A DNA stretch of 64,000 nucleotides, from contig NZ_JYLN01000002.1 in NCBI RefSeq assembly GCF_001439735.1, positions 372,001 through 436,000 of the forward strand, given 5' to 3'. A program made the translations under genes and the position numbers. Shown piece by piece: positions 1 through 7,981 of the stretch (within the stretch, counting starts at the first letter, position 1; every line of letters begins with the position of its first letter). This stretch comes from Pseudomonas paralactis (GTDB lineage Bacteria; Pseudomonadota; Gammaproteobacteria; Pseudomonadales; Pseudomonadaceae). The notes under the pieces were generated by a model that saw only the letters and a list, made by a program, of their open reading frames with translations, was not told the origin of the DNA and did not search any database.

Positions 1-39
1 CCGCGTTCAAACTGGTAGTACGCGTTATCGTTAACGACC

Positions 40-64
40 TTCGCGAGCAAGCTCGCTCCTACAA
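40..64. repeat. Single REP element
   Basis: This is a half-REP of the family found throughout the window, with core TTCGCGAGCAAGCTCGCTCC. It lies just downstream of the esterase gene, so it marks the end of that operon. No paired inverted copy is visible because the window starts here. Confidence 0.7.
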
Positions 65-72
65 GTAACTAA

Positions 73-921
73 TCACGCCACACGATTGAGTTGCACCGAA
101 TGCTGCTCTACAAACTCGGCACTCAACTCGATCACCCGTCGGTACTGCAAATCGACCGTGATCATGTGGTAGCAGTTATCCAGCAAAATCTTGGTCACCG
201 GCCCGCCGAGGTGGCGTTCCACGTAGTCGGCGTTCCAGCGGCTGGTGATGTCATCCTCGATGGAATGCAGCACCAGCGCCGGCACCTTGATGTCGGGCAT
301 ACGCTTTTTGACCACCGCGTTCATGCGGTGCAATTCACGCACGGTGATGCCCTCCATCGTCAGCAAACCGGCTTCGCTGCTTTCGCCTTCCTTCATCTGC
401 CGCTCGACGATGGCCCGCAGGCGCTCGTTCTTGATGCCGTAGGGCGGTTTCTCTTCGAAGCTGCAAATGTGCACACCGAATGGAATCTTCATCAGCAACG
501 GCGTGAGGAACGCCAGCTTGTTGATGCTCCAGCCGTCGTACTTCAAGGTGGTGGAATACATCAGCAGCCCGGCGACCTGGCCCGGGTGTTCGGCGGCCAC
601 GTACATGGACATCACCGCGCCCATGGACAAACCGCCGACAAACACTTGCCCGTGGCGTTGCTTGACCTGCACGAAGGTCTTGCGCACACCTTCGTACCAG
701 TCACGCCAGCCGGTGGCCTGCAGGTCGCTGTTATCACCGCAGTGCCCGGCCAACGTGGGCACATACACGGTGCAATTACCTGCCTTGGCCAAGCCCTTGG
801 CGACCTGGCGCAACTCGGTCGGTGTGCCGGTCAGGCCGTGGATCAACAGGATCCCGACCGGACCATCACCGAGAACGAAACCGGCAGTACCTTCACCGAG
901 GTCGATCCCTTGCGCATTCAC
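73..921 (-). CDS. Alpha/beta hydrolase (Est30-like carboxylesterase or acylglycerol lipase)
   Basis: This 282-residue cytoplasmic serine hydrolase most resembles carboxylesterase/monoacylglycerol lipases. An oxyanion-hole HGLTG motif lies near residue 29 and the nucleophile elbow is GGLSMGA near residue 97. Candidate acid and histidine are in HSIEDDI and NCYHMITVD near the C terminus, so the triad looks complete. The start is GTG at 919-921, which overlaps the TGA of the upstream aminotransferase as GTGA, consistent with translational coupling. It is the last gene of a three-gene operon with a phosphatase and an aminotransferase. The substrate is unknown; in this context it may cleave an ester or thioester of the pathway product, which is inference. 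No signal peptide is visible. Confidence 0.88.
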   Translation of the reverse strand: MNAQGIDLGEGTAGFVLGDGPVGILLIHGLTGTPTELRQVAKGLAKAGNCTVYVPTLAGHCGDNSDLQATGWRDWYEGVRKTFVQVKQRHGQVFVGGLSMGAVMSMYVAAEHPGQVAGLLMYSTTLKYDGWSINKLAFLTPLLMKIPFGVHICSFEEKPPYGIKNERLRAIVERQMKEGESSEAGLLTMEGITVRELHRMNAVVKKRMPDIKVPALVLHSIEDDITSRWNADYVERHLGGPVTKILLDNCYHMITVDLQYRRVIELSAEFVEQHSVQLNRVA

Positions 922-2312
922 CGATTAGTCGCTCGCACCAACAGTTGCTCAAGCAGCTTGAGCCCCAGTTCGATTTCCGGGTAGCTGATTTCCAGGGACG
1001 GTGCCAGGGTGATGACGTTCTTGTAGTAACCGCCCACGTCGAGGATCAGGCCGAGTTTCTGGCCGTCCACCACCATGTCGCCTTTCATGCCTTCCTCGAC
1101 CATGTAATCCAGGGTCGCCTTGTCGGGGGTGAAGCCATCCGGGCCGCAGATTTCGCAGCGCAGCGCCAGGCCCAGGCCGTCGACATCGCCGATGATCGGG
1201 AAGCGTTTTTGCAGGTCCTGCAAGCCTTCCAAAAAGAACTTGCCCTTGGCCATGACCATCGCGCCGTAATCGACTTCGCTGGTCATCTTGAACATTTCCA
1301 GGCCCACGGCAGTGCCCAGCGGGTTGGAGGCGAAGGTGGAGTGCGTCGAACCTGGCGGGAACACCTTCGGGTTGATCAACTCTTCACGGGCCCAGATACC
1401 GCCCAACGGGTTGAGGCCATTGGTCAGGGCCTTGCCGAACACGATCACGTCCGGCTGCACGTCGAAGTGCTCGATCGACCAGAGTTTACCGGTGCGGTAG
1501 AAGCCCATCTGGATTTCATCGGACACCATCAGGATGCCGTGCTGATCCAGGACGTGCTTGAGTTCGCGGTAGAAGTTCATCGGCGGGATCACGTAGCCGC
1601 CGGTGCCCTGGATCGGCTCGACGTAGAAGGCCGCGTATTCGCACTGGTTGGTTTTAGGGTCCCACACGCCGTTGTATTCGGTCTCGAACAAGCGCGCGAA
1701 CTGCTGCACGCAATGGCTGCCGTACTCTTCCTTGGTCATGCCCTTCGGGCCACGGAAGTGGTAAGGGAACGGGATGAAGTTGGCGCGTTCGCCAAAGTGG
1801 CCGTAGCGACGACGATAGCGGAAGCTGGAGGTGATCGACGAGGCGCCGAGGGTGCGGCCGTGGTAGCCGCCTTCAAAGGCGAACATCAGGCTTTTGCCGT
1901 TGCTGGCGTTGCGCACCACCTTGAGGGAGTCCTCAATGGACTGCGAGCCGCCGACGTTGAAGTGCACGCGACCGTCGAGACCGAATTTTTTCTTGGCGTC
2001 GACCGCGATCATTTCCGACAGCTCGATCTTGCCTTTGTGCAGGTACTGGCTGGCGATCTGCGGCAGGGTGTCGATCTGTTGCTTCAGCGCATTGTTCAGA
2101 CGCGGGTTGGCGTAGCCGAAGTTGACGGCCGAGTACCACATTTGCAGGTCGAGGTAGGCCTGGTCTTCGGTGTCCCACACATAGGAGCCTTCGCAACGGC
2201 TGAAAATGCGCGGCGGCTCGATGTAGTGAACGGTGTCGCCGTAGGAGCAATACTTGGCTTCTTTATCCAGAAGAATCTGGTCTTCGGCGGTAGCGATACG
2301 GATATCAGACAT
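918..2312 (-). CDS. PLP-dependent class III aminotransferase
   Basis: This 464-residue protein is a fold-type I, class III (omega-type) aminotransferase. Visible marks are the cofactor-binding GGSQS and GGYHGRT segments, the VSDEIQMGF motif carrying the PLP-contacting aspartate, and VIVFGKALTNG with the Schiff-base lysine. The length is normal for the family. The family moves an amino group between amino acids or amines and keto acids or aldehydes; the substrate cannot be read from sequence. The ATG at 2310-2312 lies inside the end of the upstream phosphatase gene with an 8-base overlap, and its stop overlaps the GTG of the esterase gene, so all three genes should be made together. Pairing with a small-molecule phosphatase suggests a biosynthetic or catabolic step on a phosphorylated or amino metabolite rather than a housekeeping transaminase. 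Confidence 0.88.
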   Translation of the reverse strand: MSDIRIATAEDQILLDKEAKYCSYGDTVHYIEPPRIFSRCEGSYVWDTEDQAYLDLQMWYSAVNFGYANPRLNNALKQQIDTLPQIASQYLHKGKIELSEMIAVDAKKKFGLDGRVHFNVGGSQSIEDSLKVVRNASNGKSLMFAFEGGYHGRTLGASSITSSFRYRRRYGHFGERANFIPFPYHFRGPKGMTKEEYGSHCVQQFARLFETEYNGVWDPKTNQCEYAAFYVEPIQGTGGYVIPPMNFYRELKHVLDQHGILMVSDEIQMGFYRTGKLWSIEHFDVQPDVIVFGKALTNGLNPLGGIWAREELINPKVFPPGSTHSTFASNPLGTAVGLEMFKMTSEVDYGAMVMAKGKFFLEGLQDLQKRFPIIGDVDGLGLALRCEICGPDGFTPDKATLDYMVEEGMKGDMVVDGQKLGLILDVGGYYKNVITLAPSLEISYPEIELGLKLLEQLLVRATNR

Positions 2313-3009
2313 GATGGAAGAGTTCCTGATTGTCAGAAGAGGTGTTGAAGGTGGTGGCGTTGGCAGCGATGCCTTGAGGCAGCTTGGCCAGCAGTGCGGT
2401 CACTTGCGCAAAGGTGTCGAAGCGCGCGTGAGGAATGTGGTTGGCGACGCAGTACTCGGCGAGGCTGCCCTTGGCGAATACAAAGTCGGCGGTGGAAGCC
2501 ACGCACATGTCGGACTTGCCGTCGCCGATCACCAGCACGCGCTTGTTGCGCGGGGTGGATTTGCACTTGCAGTTGCCGGAAGCGGCGCGGCAAGCATCGC
2601 TGGCGTAAGGGAAGTCGATACGCCAGCTGTTCTGGTCGACCTGGCGCAGGCGGTTGGCGAGGATCGGCAACAAGGTCACGTAGTTGCGCGACAGGATGCG
2701 CGCGATACCCTGCTCGATGCCGTCGCTGACCACCTCGATGGTCGCGCCCAGGTCCATGACGTGATCGACGAAATCCGGAAAGTCCGGGTCGATCTCGACG
2801 CTGTCGAAATACGCCAGCAATTCACTTGGGGTGGCCTTGATCAGCGCCAGTTGGCGGCTCAGGCATTCGCGTGAACCGATATGCCCGTCCAGCCATTGCT
2901 GTTCAATGGTTTCCCACTCGGGGCCGGCGAAGCGTTGGAGGACGTTGTCAATGACATCCGTGGGGGTAATGGTCCCATCGAAGTCACACACGATATGCCA
3001 GTGGATCAT
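2305..3009 (-). CDS. MtnX-like HAD-superfamily phosphatase
   Basis: This 234-residue HAD family IB phosphatase carries the nucleophile motif DFDGTITPTD near the N terminus, VSDG as motif II and GDGKSD as the metal-binding motif near residue 177. A Cys-rich stretch, SGNCKCKST, sits where MtnX enzymes have a CGxCK-like motif, so relation to 2-hydroxy-3-keto-5-methylthiopentenyl-1-phosphate phosphatase is likely. No other methionine-salvage gene is nearby, so the true substrate may differ. It is the first gene of a tightly overlapping operon with an aminotransferase and an esterase. The promoter must lie in 3010-3248, where a strong repeated dyad is present. The start is ATG at 3007-3009. Confidence 0.85.
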   Translation of the reverse strand: MIHWHIVCDFDGTITPTDVIDNVLQRFAGPEWETIEQQWLDGHIGSRECLSRQLALIKATPSELLAYFDSVEIDPDFPDFVDHVMDLGATIEVVSDGIEQGIARILSRNYVTLLPILANRLRQVDQNSWRIDFPYASDACRAASGNCKCKSTPRNKRVLVIGDGKSDMCVASTADFVFAKGSLAEYCVANHIPHARFDTFAQVTALLAKLPQGIAANATTFNTSSDNQELFHHV

Positions 3010-3145
3010 CTGCCTTTCCTTTAGGTAAGGGCCTGGGAGAGTGCGCTGTATGCGCTTGCCAAGGGATAGAGCAGGGACTGTGCCAACTGGACAGAACCCA
3101 GTGGGGCTGGGGGTTTGGCGGGATACGCCAGGGGATTTGTGTGGC

Positions 3146-3175
3146 GCAAGCTACAATTTTTGTAGCTTGCTACAA
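3146..3175. promoter_or_regulatory. Triple half-site operator between divergent genes
   Basis: Three copies of the heptamer GCTACAA alternate in orientation: forward at 3150-3156, reverse (TTGTAGC) at 3160-3166 and forward at 3169-3175. The first two form an 11-base perfect inverted repeat with a 3-base spacer (3146-3170); the second and third form a 7-2-7 inverted repeat. The site lies between the phosphatase operon start (3009) and the MipA gene start (3249), so it could control either or both. The regulator is not encoded beside it. Confidence 0.6.
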
Positions 3176-3248
3176 ACAACATGAGTGCTTGCACAGGCGC
3201 GAGGGTTTGCGCGTTCATGCGCGCCTGTCCACCTCAGGAACGTACGCC

Positions 3249-4019
3249 ATGACCAACATCACTTCTGCCGTATTCGCAGGCTTGCTCGGCCTGTGGGGCT
3301 GCTCCAGCGCCGTCTGGGCAGACGGCATCAGCGGCGACGTGGGCGCGGGCCTGAGCTATCAGCCCCATGACCCCACCGGCAGCCGCTACGAAACCCGGCC
3401 CGTGCCTTACCTGGACCTGGATTGGGGCGACGTCAGCCTGAGCACCGACGACGGCCTGACCTGGAGCGCGCTGAACACCCACGGCATCACCGCCGGCCCC
3501 TATATCAACTACCTGTCGGGGCGCACCTCCAACGGCGAGTTGCAGGGCTTGCGCAATGTGTCGGACATGGCTGAGGTCGGTGGTTTTATCCAGTACGCCC
3601 CGGCCAATTTCTGGCGGGTCTACGCGCAGCTGGGCCAGGCGGTGGGCGGTGGGCACTCCCAGAGCGGCACCCTGGGTAAAATCGGCGGCGAACTGGGCTA
3701 CCCGCTAGGCGGCGGGATTATCGGCAGCAGTGGCCTGGTGGCGCATTTTGCCGATGCGCGCCAAGCCAATACCTTCTTTGGCGTGGATAACAACGAAGCC
3801 GCCGCCACCGGGTTTCGGCCCTACAACGCCAGCGGTGGCTTCCAGAATGTGACGCTGAGCCAGAGCTTCGCCTTTCCTCTGGCGCCCCATTGGTCGCTGT
3901 TGACCAGTGCAAGCTGGGTGCATTTGGTGGGCTCGGCGGCCCGGAGCAGCATCGTCAAGCAGGCTGGTGACGTGAACCAGGGGCAGGTGCAGACGGCGAT
4001 AAGCTACACCTTTGACTGA
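3249..4019 (+). CDS. MipA/OmpV family outer-membrane protein
   Basis: This 256-residue protein has an N-terminal signal segment (MTNITSAVFAGLLGLWGC..AVWA) followed by alternating aromatic/glycine-rich beta strands and ends in YTFD, as in outer-membrane barrels of the MipA/OmpV family. The family includes a murein-synthesis scaffold (MipA) and porin-like proteins. The ATG at 3249 is chosen because the signal peptide starts there and AGGA lies about ten bases upstream; the frame stays open further upstream but crosses the operator. It is divergent from the phosphatase/aminotransferase operon and shares its intergenic region. A cysteine in the signal region makes a lipoprotein conceivable but no good lipobox is seen. 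Confidence 0.82.
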   Translation: MTNITSAVFAGLLGLWGCSSAVWADGISGDVGAGLSYQPHDPTGSRYETRPVPYLDLDWGDVSLSTDDGLTWSALNTHGITAGPYINYLSGRTSNGELQGLRNVSDMAEVGGFIQYAPANFWRVYAQLGQAVGGGHSQSGTLGKIGGELGYPLGGGIIGSSGLVAHFADARQANTFFGVDNNEAAATGFRPYNASGGFQNVTLSQSFAFPLAPHWSLLTSASWVHLVGSAARSSIVKQAGDVNQGQVQTAISYTFD

Positions 4020-4036
4020 ATCACCTGGGAGCAAAA

Positions 4037-4125
4037 TGTGGGAGCGGGCTTGCTCGCGAAAACAGTGTGTCAGTCACCCGATACTTCACTGACCCACCGT
4101 ATTCGCGAGCAAGCCCGCTCCCACA
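4037..4125. repeat. Inverted REP pair (REPIN)
   Basis: Two REP cores face each other, at 4037-4060 and 4102-4125, separated by about 40 bases. They sit between convergent genes, where the hairpin could help end or protect both transcripts. Confidence 0.85.
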
Positions 4126-4152
4126 ATGGGCCTGTGTTTCATAGCTCTATCC

Positions 4153-4557
4153 TCAGTGTTCTTCGCCCTCAGCCAACAGCGCGATACCACCGATAATTAC
4201 CCCCACCCCCACCCAGTGCAGCAGGCTGATGTGCTCGCCCAGCCCCAACCACGACCCCGCCAGCACAGCCACAAACACCAGTGAACTCAGCGGAAACGCC
4301 AAAGACAAACTGCTGCGCCGCAGGATCAGCATCCACACAAAAAACGCCCCCAGATAACTGGCAATGGCGGCCAGTATCCCCGGGTTACGCGCCACGTCGG
4401 CCAGCCACTGCCAGGTAAAGTCCATCTGCCCCAATTGATCACCGGCCACCTTGGTAAACAATTGCCCGGCGCTTTCGGTGGCGATCAACAGTGCCCACAG
4501 CACCAGGGTGCCCAGACGCCCATGTAACCAACCGCTATCGACTGTTTGCGTCGTCAT
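4153..4557 (-). CDS. SMR/EamA-type small membrane protein, second of a pair
   Basis: This 134-residue protein has four predicted membrane helices, the size and topology of small multidrug resistance or EamA-like half transporters. In helix 1 the segment IATESAGQLFTK matches the EmrE AEVIGTTLMK region and keeps a glutamate (E28) where EmrE has its proton- and substrate-binding Glu14. The ATG at 4555-4557 overlaps the TGA of the preceding SMR gene as ATGA. The longer open frame reaching 4950 is rejected because its N-terminal part is a shadow of the neighbouring genes. The pair probably works as a heterodimer, as paired SMR proteins do. The cargo is unknown; coupling with an arginase-like enzyme suggests a guanidino or amine compound, which is inference. 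Confidence 0.8.
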   Translation of the reverse strand: MTTQTVDSGWLHGRLGTLVLWALLIATESAGQLFTKVAGDQLGQMDFTWQWLADVARNPGILAAIASYLGAFFVWMLILRRSSLSLAFPLSSLVFVAVLAGSWLGLGEHISLLHWVGVGVIIGGIALLAEGEEH

Positions 4558-4934
4558 GCCTGGCTCCCCGCAATCGCTACCAACATCACACCCAGGGTAA
4601 TCACCAGCGTGCCCAGCCAACGCCTTGGGCTGACCCTTTCCTTGAGCACCACCCTGCCCGCCAGAACCACCAGGCAATAGGCCAATGCCGCCAGCGGGAA
4701 CAGCAGGCTCAATGGCGCGCGGGACAAGGCTTCCAGCCAGACAAAAAACTCGACGACATAGGCGCCGACGCCCGCCCAGAGCAGCGGCGCATTGAACACC
4801 TGGCCCCAAAAGGCGCGCAGGCTGAACCCGCCATCGAGTTGCGGTAAGCGGTCCACACCGAGTTTGAAACACAGCTGGCCAATCACATCGAGGACGATGG
4901 AAAACGCCAGCAACAACACCACGGTCAGGGTCAC
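4554..4934 (-). CDS. SMR/EamA-type small membrane protein, first of a pair
   Basis: This 126-residue protein has four predicted membrane helices. Helix 1 contains IVLDVIGQLCFKLG, which aligns with the EmrE helix 1 motif but has aspartate (D16) in place of Glu14. The GQLCFK string also recalls ArnE/ArnF lipid flippases, which lack the acidic residue. It starts at GTG (4932-4934), overlapping the TGA of the arginase-like gene as GTGA, and its own stop overlaps the next SMR gene. Two unequal SMR proteins in tandem usually form an antiparallel heterodimer. The substrate is not determined by sequence. Confidence 0.82.
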   Translation of the reverse strand: MTLTVVLLLAFSIVLDVIGQLCFKLGVDRLPQLDGGFSLRAFWGQVFNAPLLWAGVGAYVVEFFVWLEALSRAPLSLLFPLAALAYCLVVLAGRVVLKERVSPRRWLGTLVITLGVMLVAIAGSQA

Positions 4935-5851
4935 GGGAACAGCTCCTCAAACAGGTTGATCAGGGCTTCATTGGTCGCGGCATTGCGCTGCAAGTCTTGC
5001 GCGCTCCAGCGCTGCGGTGGCGGCTGGTCGGACTTGGCTTCCCAGCGCTTGAACGCGTTGCTGAACACCGGCGTGGCGAACTCACCGCACACGTCGATAC
5101 CAATGATGCGTTTATGCGCCGCCAACGCCCGCAGGGCCTGGAGCAGATGGGTCAGGCGCATACCGCCCTGGTCCCAGTTGGTGGCGGCGTCTTCACTGGC
5201 CAGCACATCCTTGTCGATGGTGATCCAGATCGCCTCGGTGGGCAGGCTGGCGATCATCTGGTCGAGAAATTTCGCCCAATCCAGCTCAGCGAGGTTGCGC
5301 CAGTGCAGGTGGTTTTCCTGCTGCTGGTGGCCCGCCCCATCGCCGACCCGGCCCCAGACCTTGGACGGCGGGTGCTGCCACGGAAACAGCTGCAATTGCC
5401 CGCGCTTGAGTGCCCCAAGGTTGCCGCCACGCAATTGCGGGTTATGCAGGTCATCGCTGCACGGGCCGAGGGTGACGATACGTTTGATCGCCGGCATCTT
5501 CAGCGCACGGTTGACCCACGAACCACAGTGGCGCCTGGGTGCAAAGCGCACCCAGTCGGGGTGGTTGTCGAAGTGGATCAGGCTGACGGGCTCTTTAAGG
5601 TCAGCCAAAAAGGCCGGCGTGAGGTGGTGGTAGTCGCCGGAGCCGACAAACAGGATTTCCGGGCGCGCATCCCTGGGCCTAGGCCGTTGGGCGAGGCGCT
5701 CGGTGAAACGTTTCCAGGTTTTTTCAGTGGACCACAGGCGCAGTTTCGGCCCCAGGTCGAGCAGGTCCAGACGCGTGGCCCGGCCGCTGGCCAACCGCCG
5801 GGCAATGGGCGCCTGGCCGGTGAGGCTGTGGTCGAGGTCAAGTATGTTCAA
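4931..5851 (-). CDS. Arginase/ureohydrolase-like protein
   Basis: This 306-residue protein carries the manganese-ligand pattern of ureohydrolases: HFDNHPDW (H93, D95, H97, D99), TIDKDVL near residue 215 and GIDVCGEF, which takes the place of the family's usual glutamate/aspartate segment. An early GSGDYHH stands where GGDHS is normal, so it is a divergent member. Classical family members hydrolyse arginine, agmatine, formiminoglutamate or guanidino acids. The gene is first in a coupled operon with two SMR-type membrane proteins, which suggests a compound that is cut in the cytoplasm and then exported or flipped. Substrate unknown. The start is ATG at 5849-5851. Confidence 0.8.
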   Translation of the reverse strand: MNILDLDHSLTGQAPIARRLASGRATRLDLLDLGPKLRLWSTEKTWKRFTERLAQRPRPRDARPEILFVGSGDYHHLTPAFLADLKEPVSLIHFDNHPDWVRFAPRRHCGSWVNRALKMPAIKRIVTLGPCSDDLHNPQLRGGNLGALKRGQLQLFPWQHPPSKVWGRVGDGAGHQQQENHLHWRNLAELDWAKFLDQMIASLPTEAIWITIDKDVLASEDAATNWDQGGMRLTHLLQALRALAAHKRIIGIDVCGEFATPVFSNAFKRWEAKSDQPPPQRWSAQDLQRNAATNEALINLFEELFP

Positions 5852-5970
5852 GGTAGTGTTTCACCCCTAATGGCAGCGCCCAACCGCAGGCCGGCTGGGC
5901 TTTAGGGGGTTAATGCAAGGGATGGGCCAGCGTTGGGATGAGCGCCGTTTTTGAAAACAATGAGTATCAA

Positions 5971-6060
5971 GTGTGGGAGCTGGCTTGCCTGCGATGGCGG
6001 TGCCACGGTTAAACAGGTGCCGACTGACCCACCGCTATCGCAGGCAAGCCAGCTCCCACA
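5971..6060. repeat. Inverted REP pair (REPIN)
   Basis: The cores GTGGGAGCTGGCTTGCCTGCGAT (around 5972-5995) and its inverse (6035-6060) form a long dyad upstream of the arginase-like gene and immediately downstream of the DsbA-like gene. Confidence 0.85.
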
Positions 6061-6071
6061 TTAGAGCGGCG

Positions 6072-6725
6072 TCAGGATCGCGCGTCGGCAATGATCTGGC
6101 GAATCGCGCCCACAAAGGCTTCAGCCGGCTGACCGCCGCTGACCGCGTACTGGTCGTTGAACACGATGGTCGGCACCGAGGTCACTCCGCGGGTGATCCA
6201 CAGCTTTTCCTGCTCGCGAACTTCGGCGGCGTATTCATCGGAGGCGAGAATCTGGGCGGCGCGTTTCAAGTCCAGACCGACGCTTTCGGCAATGATCGCC
6301 AGAGTCGCGTGATCGGACGGGTCCTGGCCATCGCTGAAGTACGCCTTGAACAGGGCTTCCTTGAGGTTGTACTGCAAGCCCTCCAGCCCGGCCCAATGCA
6401 ACAGGCGGTGCGCATCGAAGGTGTTGTAAATGCGGCTCTGGCCGTCGGTGCGAAAGGCAAAGCCCAGCGCTGCGCCCATGTCGCGGATACGCGCCCGATT
6501 GGCCTGGGATTCTTCGGCGGTGGAGCCGTATTTTTCGGTGATGTGCTCGACGATGTTCTGCCCGATGGCGGGCATGTTCGGGTTCAGCTCAAACGGCTGG
6601 AAATGAATCTCGGCCTGCACCTCGGCGCCAAGCTGGTCGAGGGCTTCGGTCAGGCCGCGCAGGCCGATGATGCACCAGGGGCAAGACACGTCGCTGACGA
6701 AATCGATTTTCAGGGGAGTACTCAT
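6072..6725 (-). CDS. DsbA-family (FrnE-like) thioredoxin-fold oxidoreductase
   Basis: This 217-residue protein has the thioredoxin-fold start KIDFVSDVSCPWCIIG with a CPWC redox motif, a helical insert and the cis-proline segment GVTSVPTIVF near the C terminus, typical of FrnE/DsbA-like 2-hydroxychromene-isomerase-fold proteins. No signal peptide is seen, so it should act in the cytoplasm. The ATG at 6723-6725 is preferred because it starts the conserved domain directly; an upstream in-frame start at 6746 would add seven residues. It is monocistronic and followed by a REP pair. Family members have disulfide or glutathione-linked roles; the exact partner is unknown. Confidence 0.88.
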   Translation of the reverse strand: MSTPLKIDFVSDVSCPWCIIGLRGLTEALDQLGAEVQAEIHFQPFELNPNMPAIGQNIVEHITEKYGSTAEESQANRARIRDMGAALGFAFRTDGQSRIYNTFDAHRLLHWAGLEGLQYNLKEALFKAYFSDGQDPSDHATLAIIAESVGLDLKRAAQILASDEYAAEVREQEKLWITRGVTSVPTIVFNDQYAVSGGQPAEAFVGAIRQIIADARS

Positions 6726-6779
6726 GGTAGGCAACCTCGCTGGCATTAATGCGCCGCAAAGCTACACGATACACCACCT

Positions 6780-7799
6780 CTACAGCAGCTTCGACGGCGC
6801 GCCCTGGTCAATCTGCGCCCAGTGCGCCGTATCCTGGCGATGGGCTTGCAGGTACGGCAGCACCGCCGCCAGCAGCGGCGCCTTGAACGCCTCCTGAAAA
6901 CGATGGGCCAGACCCGGGATCAATTTCAGCTGGCTGCCCTGGATATGCGCGGCCAGATGCACGCCGTGCATCACCGGCAGCAACGGATCAGCCGTGCCGT
7001 GCACAACCAGGGTCGGCACGCGCAGTTGGTTGAGCAAAGGTACACGGCTGGGCTCGGCGAGGATCGCCATGATCTGGCGCTTGACGCCTTCGGGGTTGAA
7101 GGCGCGGTCGTAGGACTGCGCCGCCTGGTGCAGCAATGCCTGACGATCATCCTTTACGTTCGGGCTGCCCAGCGCTGCGAGCAAATCGGCTTGCTGCTCC
7201 AGGGCCACTTCGCGATTGGGCGCGCTGCGCCGCGACAGCAATTGCACCAGAGCCGCGTTCGGAGCGGGCAGGCCCTCGGCGCCGGAGCTGGTCATGATCA
7301 GAGTCAGGCTCTCGACCCGTTGCGGCGCCATGGCCGCCATGTGCTGGGCGATCATGCCGCCCATGCTCGCGCCGAGAACATGAAATTGCTGCACCTGCAA
7401 CGCATCCATCAAGCCCAGCGCGTCGTCGGCCATGTCGGTCAACGTATAGGGCGCCGCCACCGGCAGGCCGAGCTTGTAGCGCAGCACTTCGAAGGTCAGG
7501 TTGGCACTGGCCGGCGCCTGACGCCAGGTCGACAGGCCGACGTCTCGGTTGTCGTAGCGGATCACCCGAAACCCTTGCTCGCACAGGGCGACCACCACTT
7601 CATCCGGCCAATGGATCAACTGCCCACCCAGCCCCATCACCAGCAGCAAGGCAGGGTCCGACGCACGCCCGATACTCTGGTAGGCGATGCTCACCTTTTC
7701 CAGGTCGACCGTTTGGGTAGGGACATTGACATCACATCGAGACGCCGCAAAAGACGGCAGGCCGAACAACAGAGCGGCCAATAAAAGCAACACGCGCAT
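6780..7799 (-). CDS. Exported alpha/beta hydrolase
   Basis: This 339-residue protein begins with a clear signal peptide ([19 protein letters not shown]) and continues with an alpha/beta-hydrolase fold: oxyanion segment [15 protein letters not shown], nucleophile elbow GASMGGM, acid in GTADPLLP and histidine in GLAHRF. The YDNRD-GLS pattern is shared with TesD/aclacinomycin-methylesterase-like hydrolases. The ATG at 7797-7799 is chosen because it starts the signal peptide; an upstream extension to 7928 would bury it. The enzyme should act in the periplasm or outside. Substrate unknown. It is divergent from metR. Confidence 0.85.
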   Translation of the reverse strand: MRVLLLLAALLFGLPSFAASRCDVNVPTQTVDLEKVSIAYQSIGRASDPALLLVMGLGGQLIHWPDEVVVALCEQGFRVIRYDNRDVGLSTWRQAPASANLTFEVLRYKLGLPVAAPYTLTDMADDALGLMDALQVQQFHVLGASMGGMIAQHMAAMAPQRVESLTLIMTSSGAEGLPAPNAALVQLLSRRSAPNREVALEQQADLLAALGSPNVKDDRQALLHQAAQSYDRAFNPEGVKRQIMAILAEPSRVPLLNQLRVPTLVVHGTADPLLPVMHGVHLAAHIQGSQLKLIPGLAHRFQEAFKAPLLAAVLPYLQAHRQDTAHWAQIDQGAPSKLL

Positions 7800-7981
7800 G
7801 AAAAACACCGAAACGCAGAACCCCAGTAGAGCGCGAGTCTGATGAAGTTTGTTCAAGCGCGCTGCCACAGTTCGATGACAGTTTGATGAAGAGTGCCAGG
7901 CGGTCATGGTCGACACGCCTTTAAACATGAGACAAACTCACGTCATTCAATATTCTTGCAAATTGTTCTCATGGTGCGCCC

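Noticed and set aside
4558..4950. N-terminal extension of the second SMR gene up to 4950
   Set aside because: That part is out of frame with and covered by the first SMR gene; the real protein starts at the ATG overlapping the first gene's stop.
7800..7981. Possible MetR-binding site upstream of metR
   Set aside because: I could not find a TGAA-N5-TTCA match; TTCAATATTC is only a weak resemblance.
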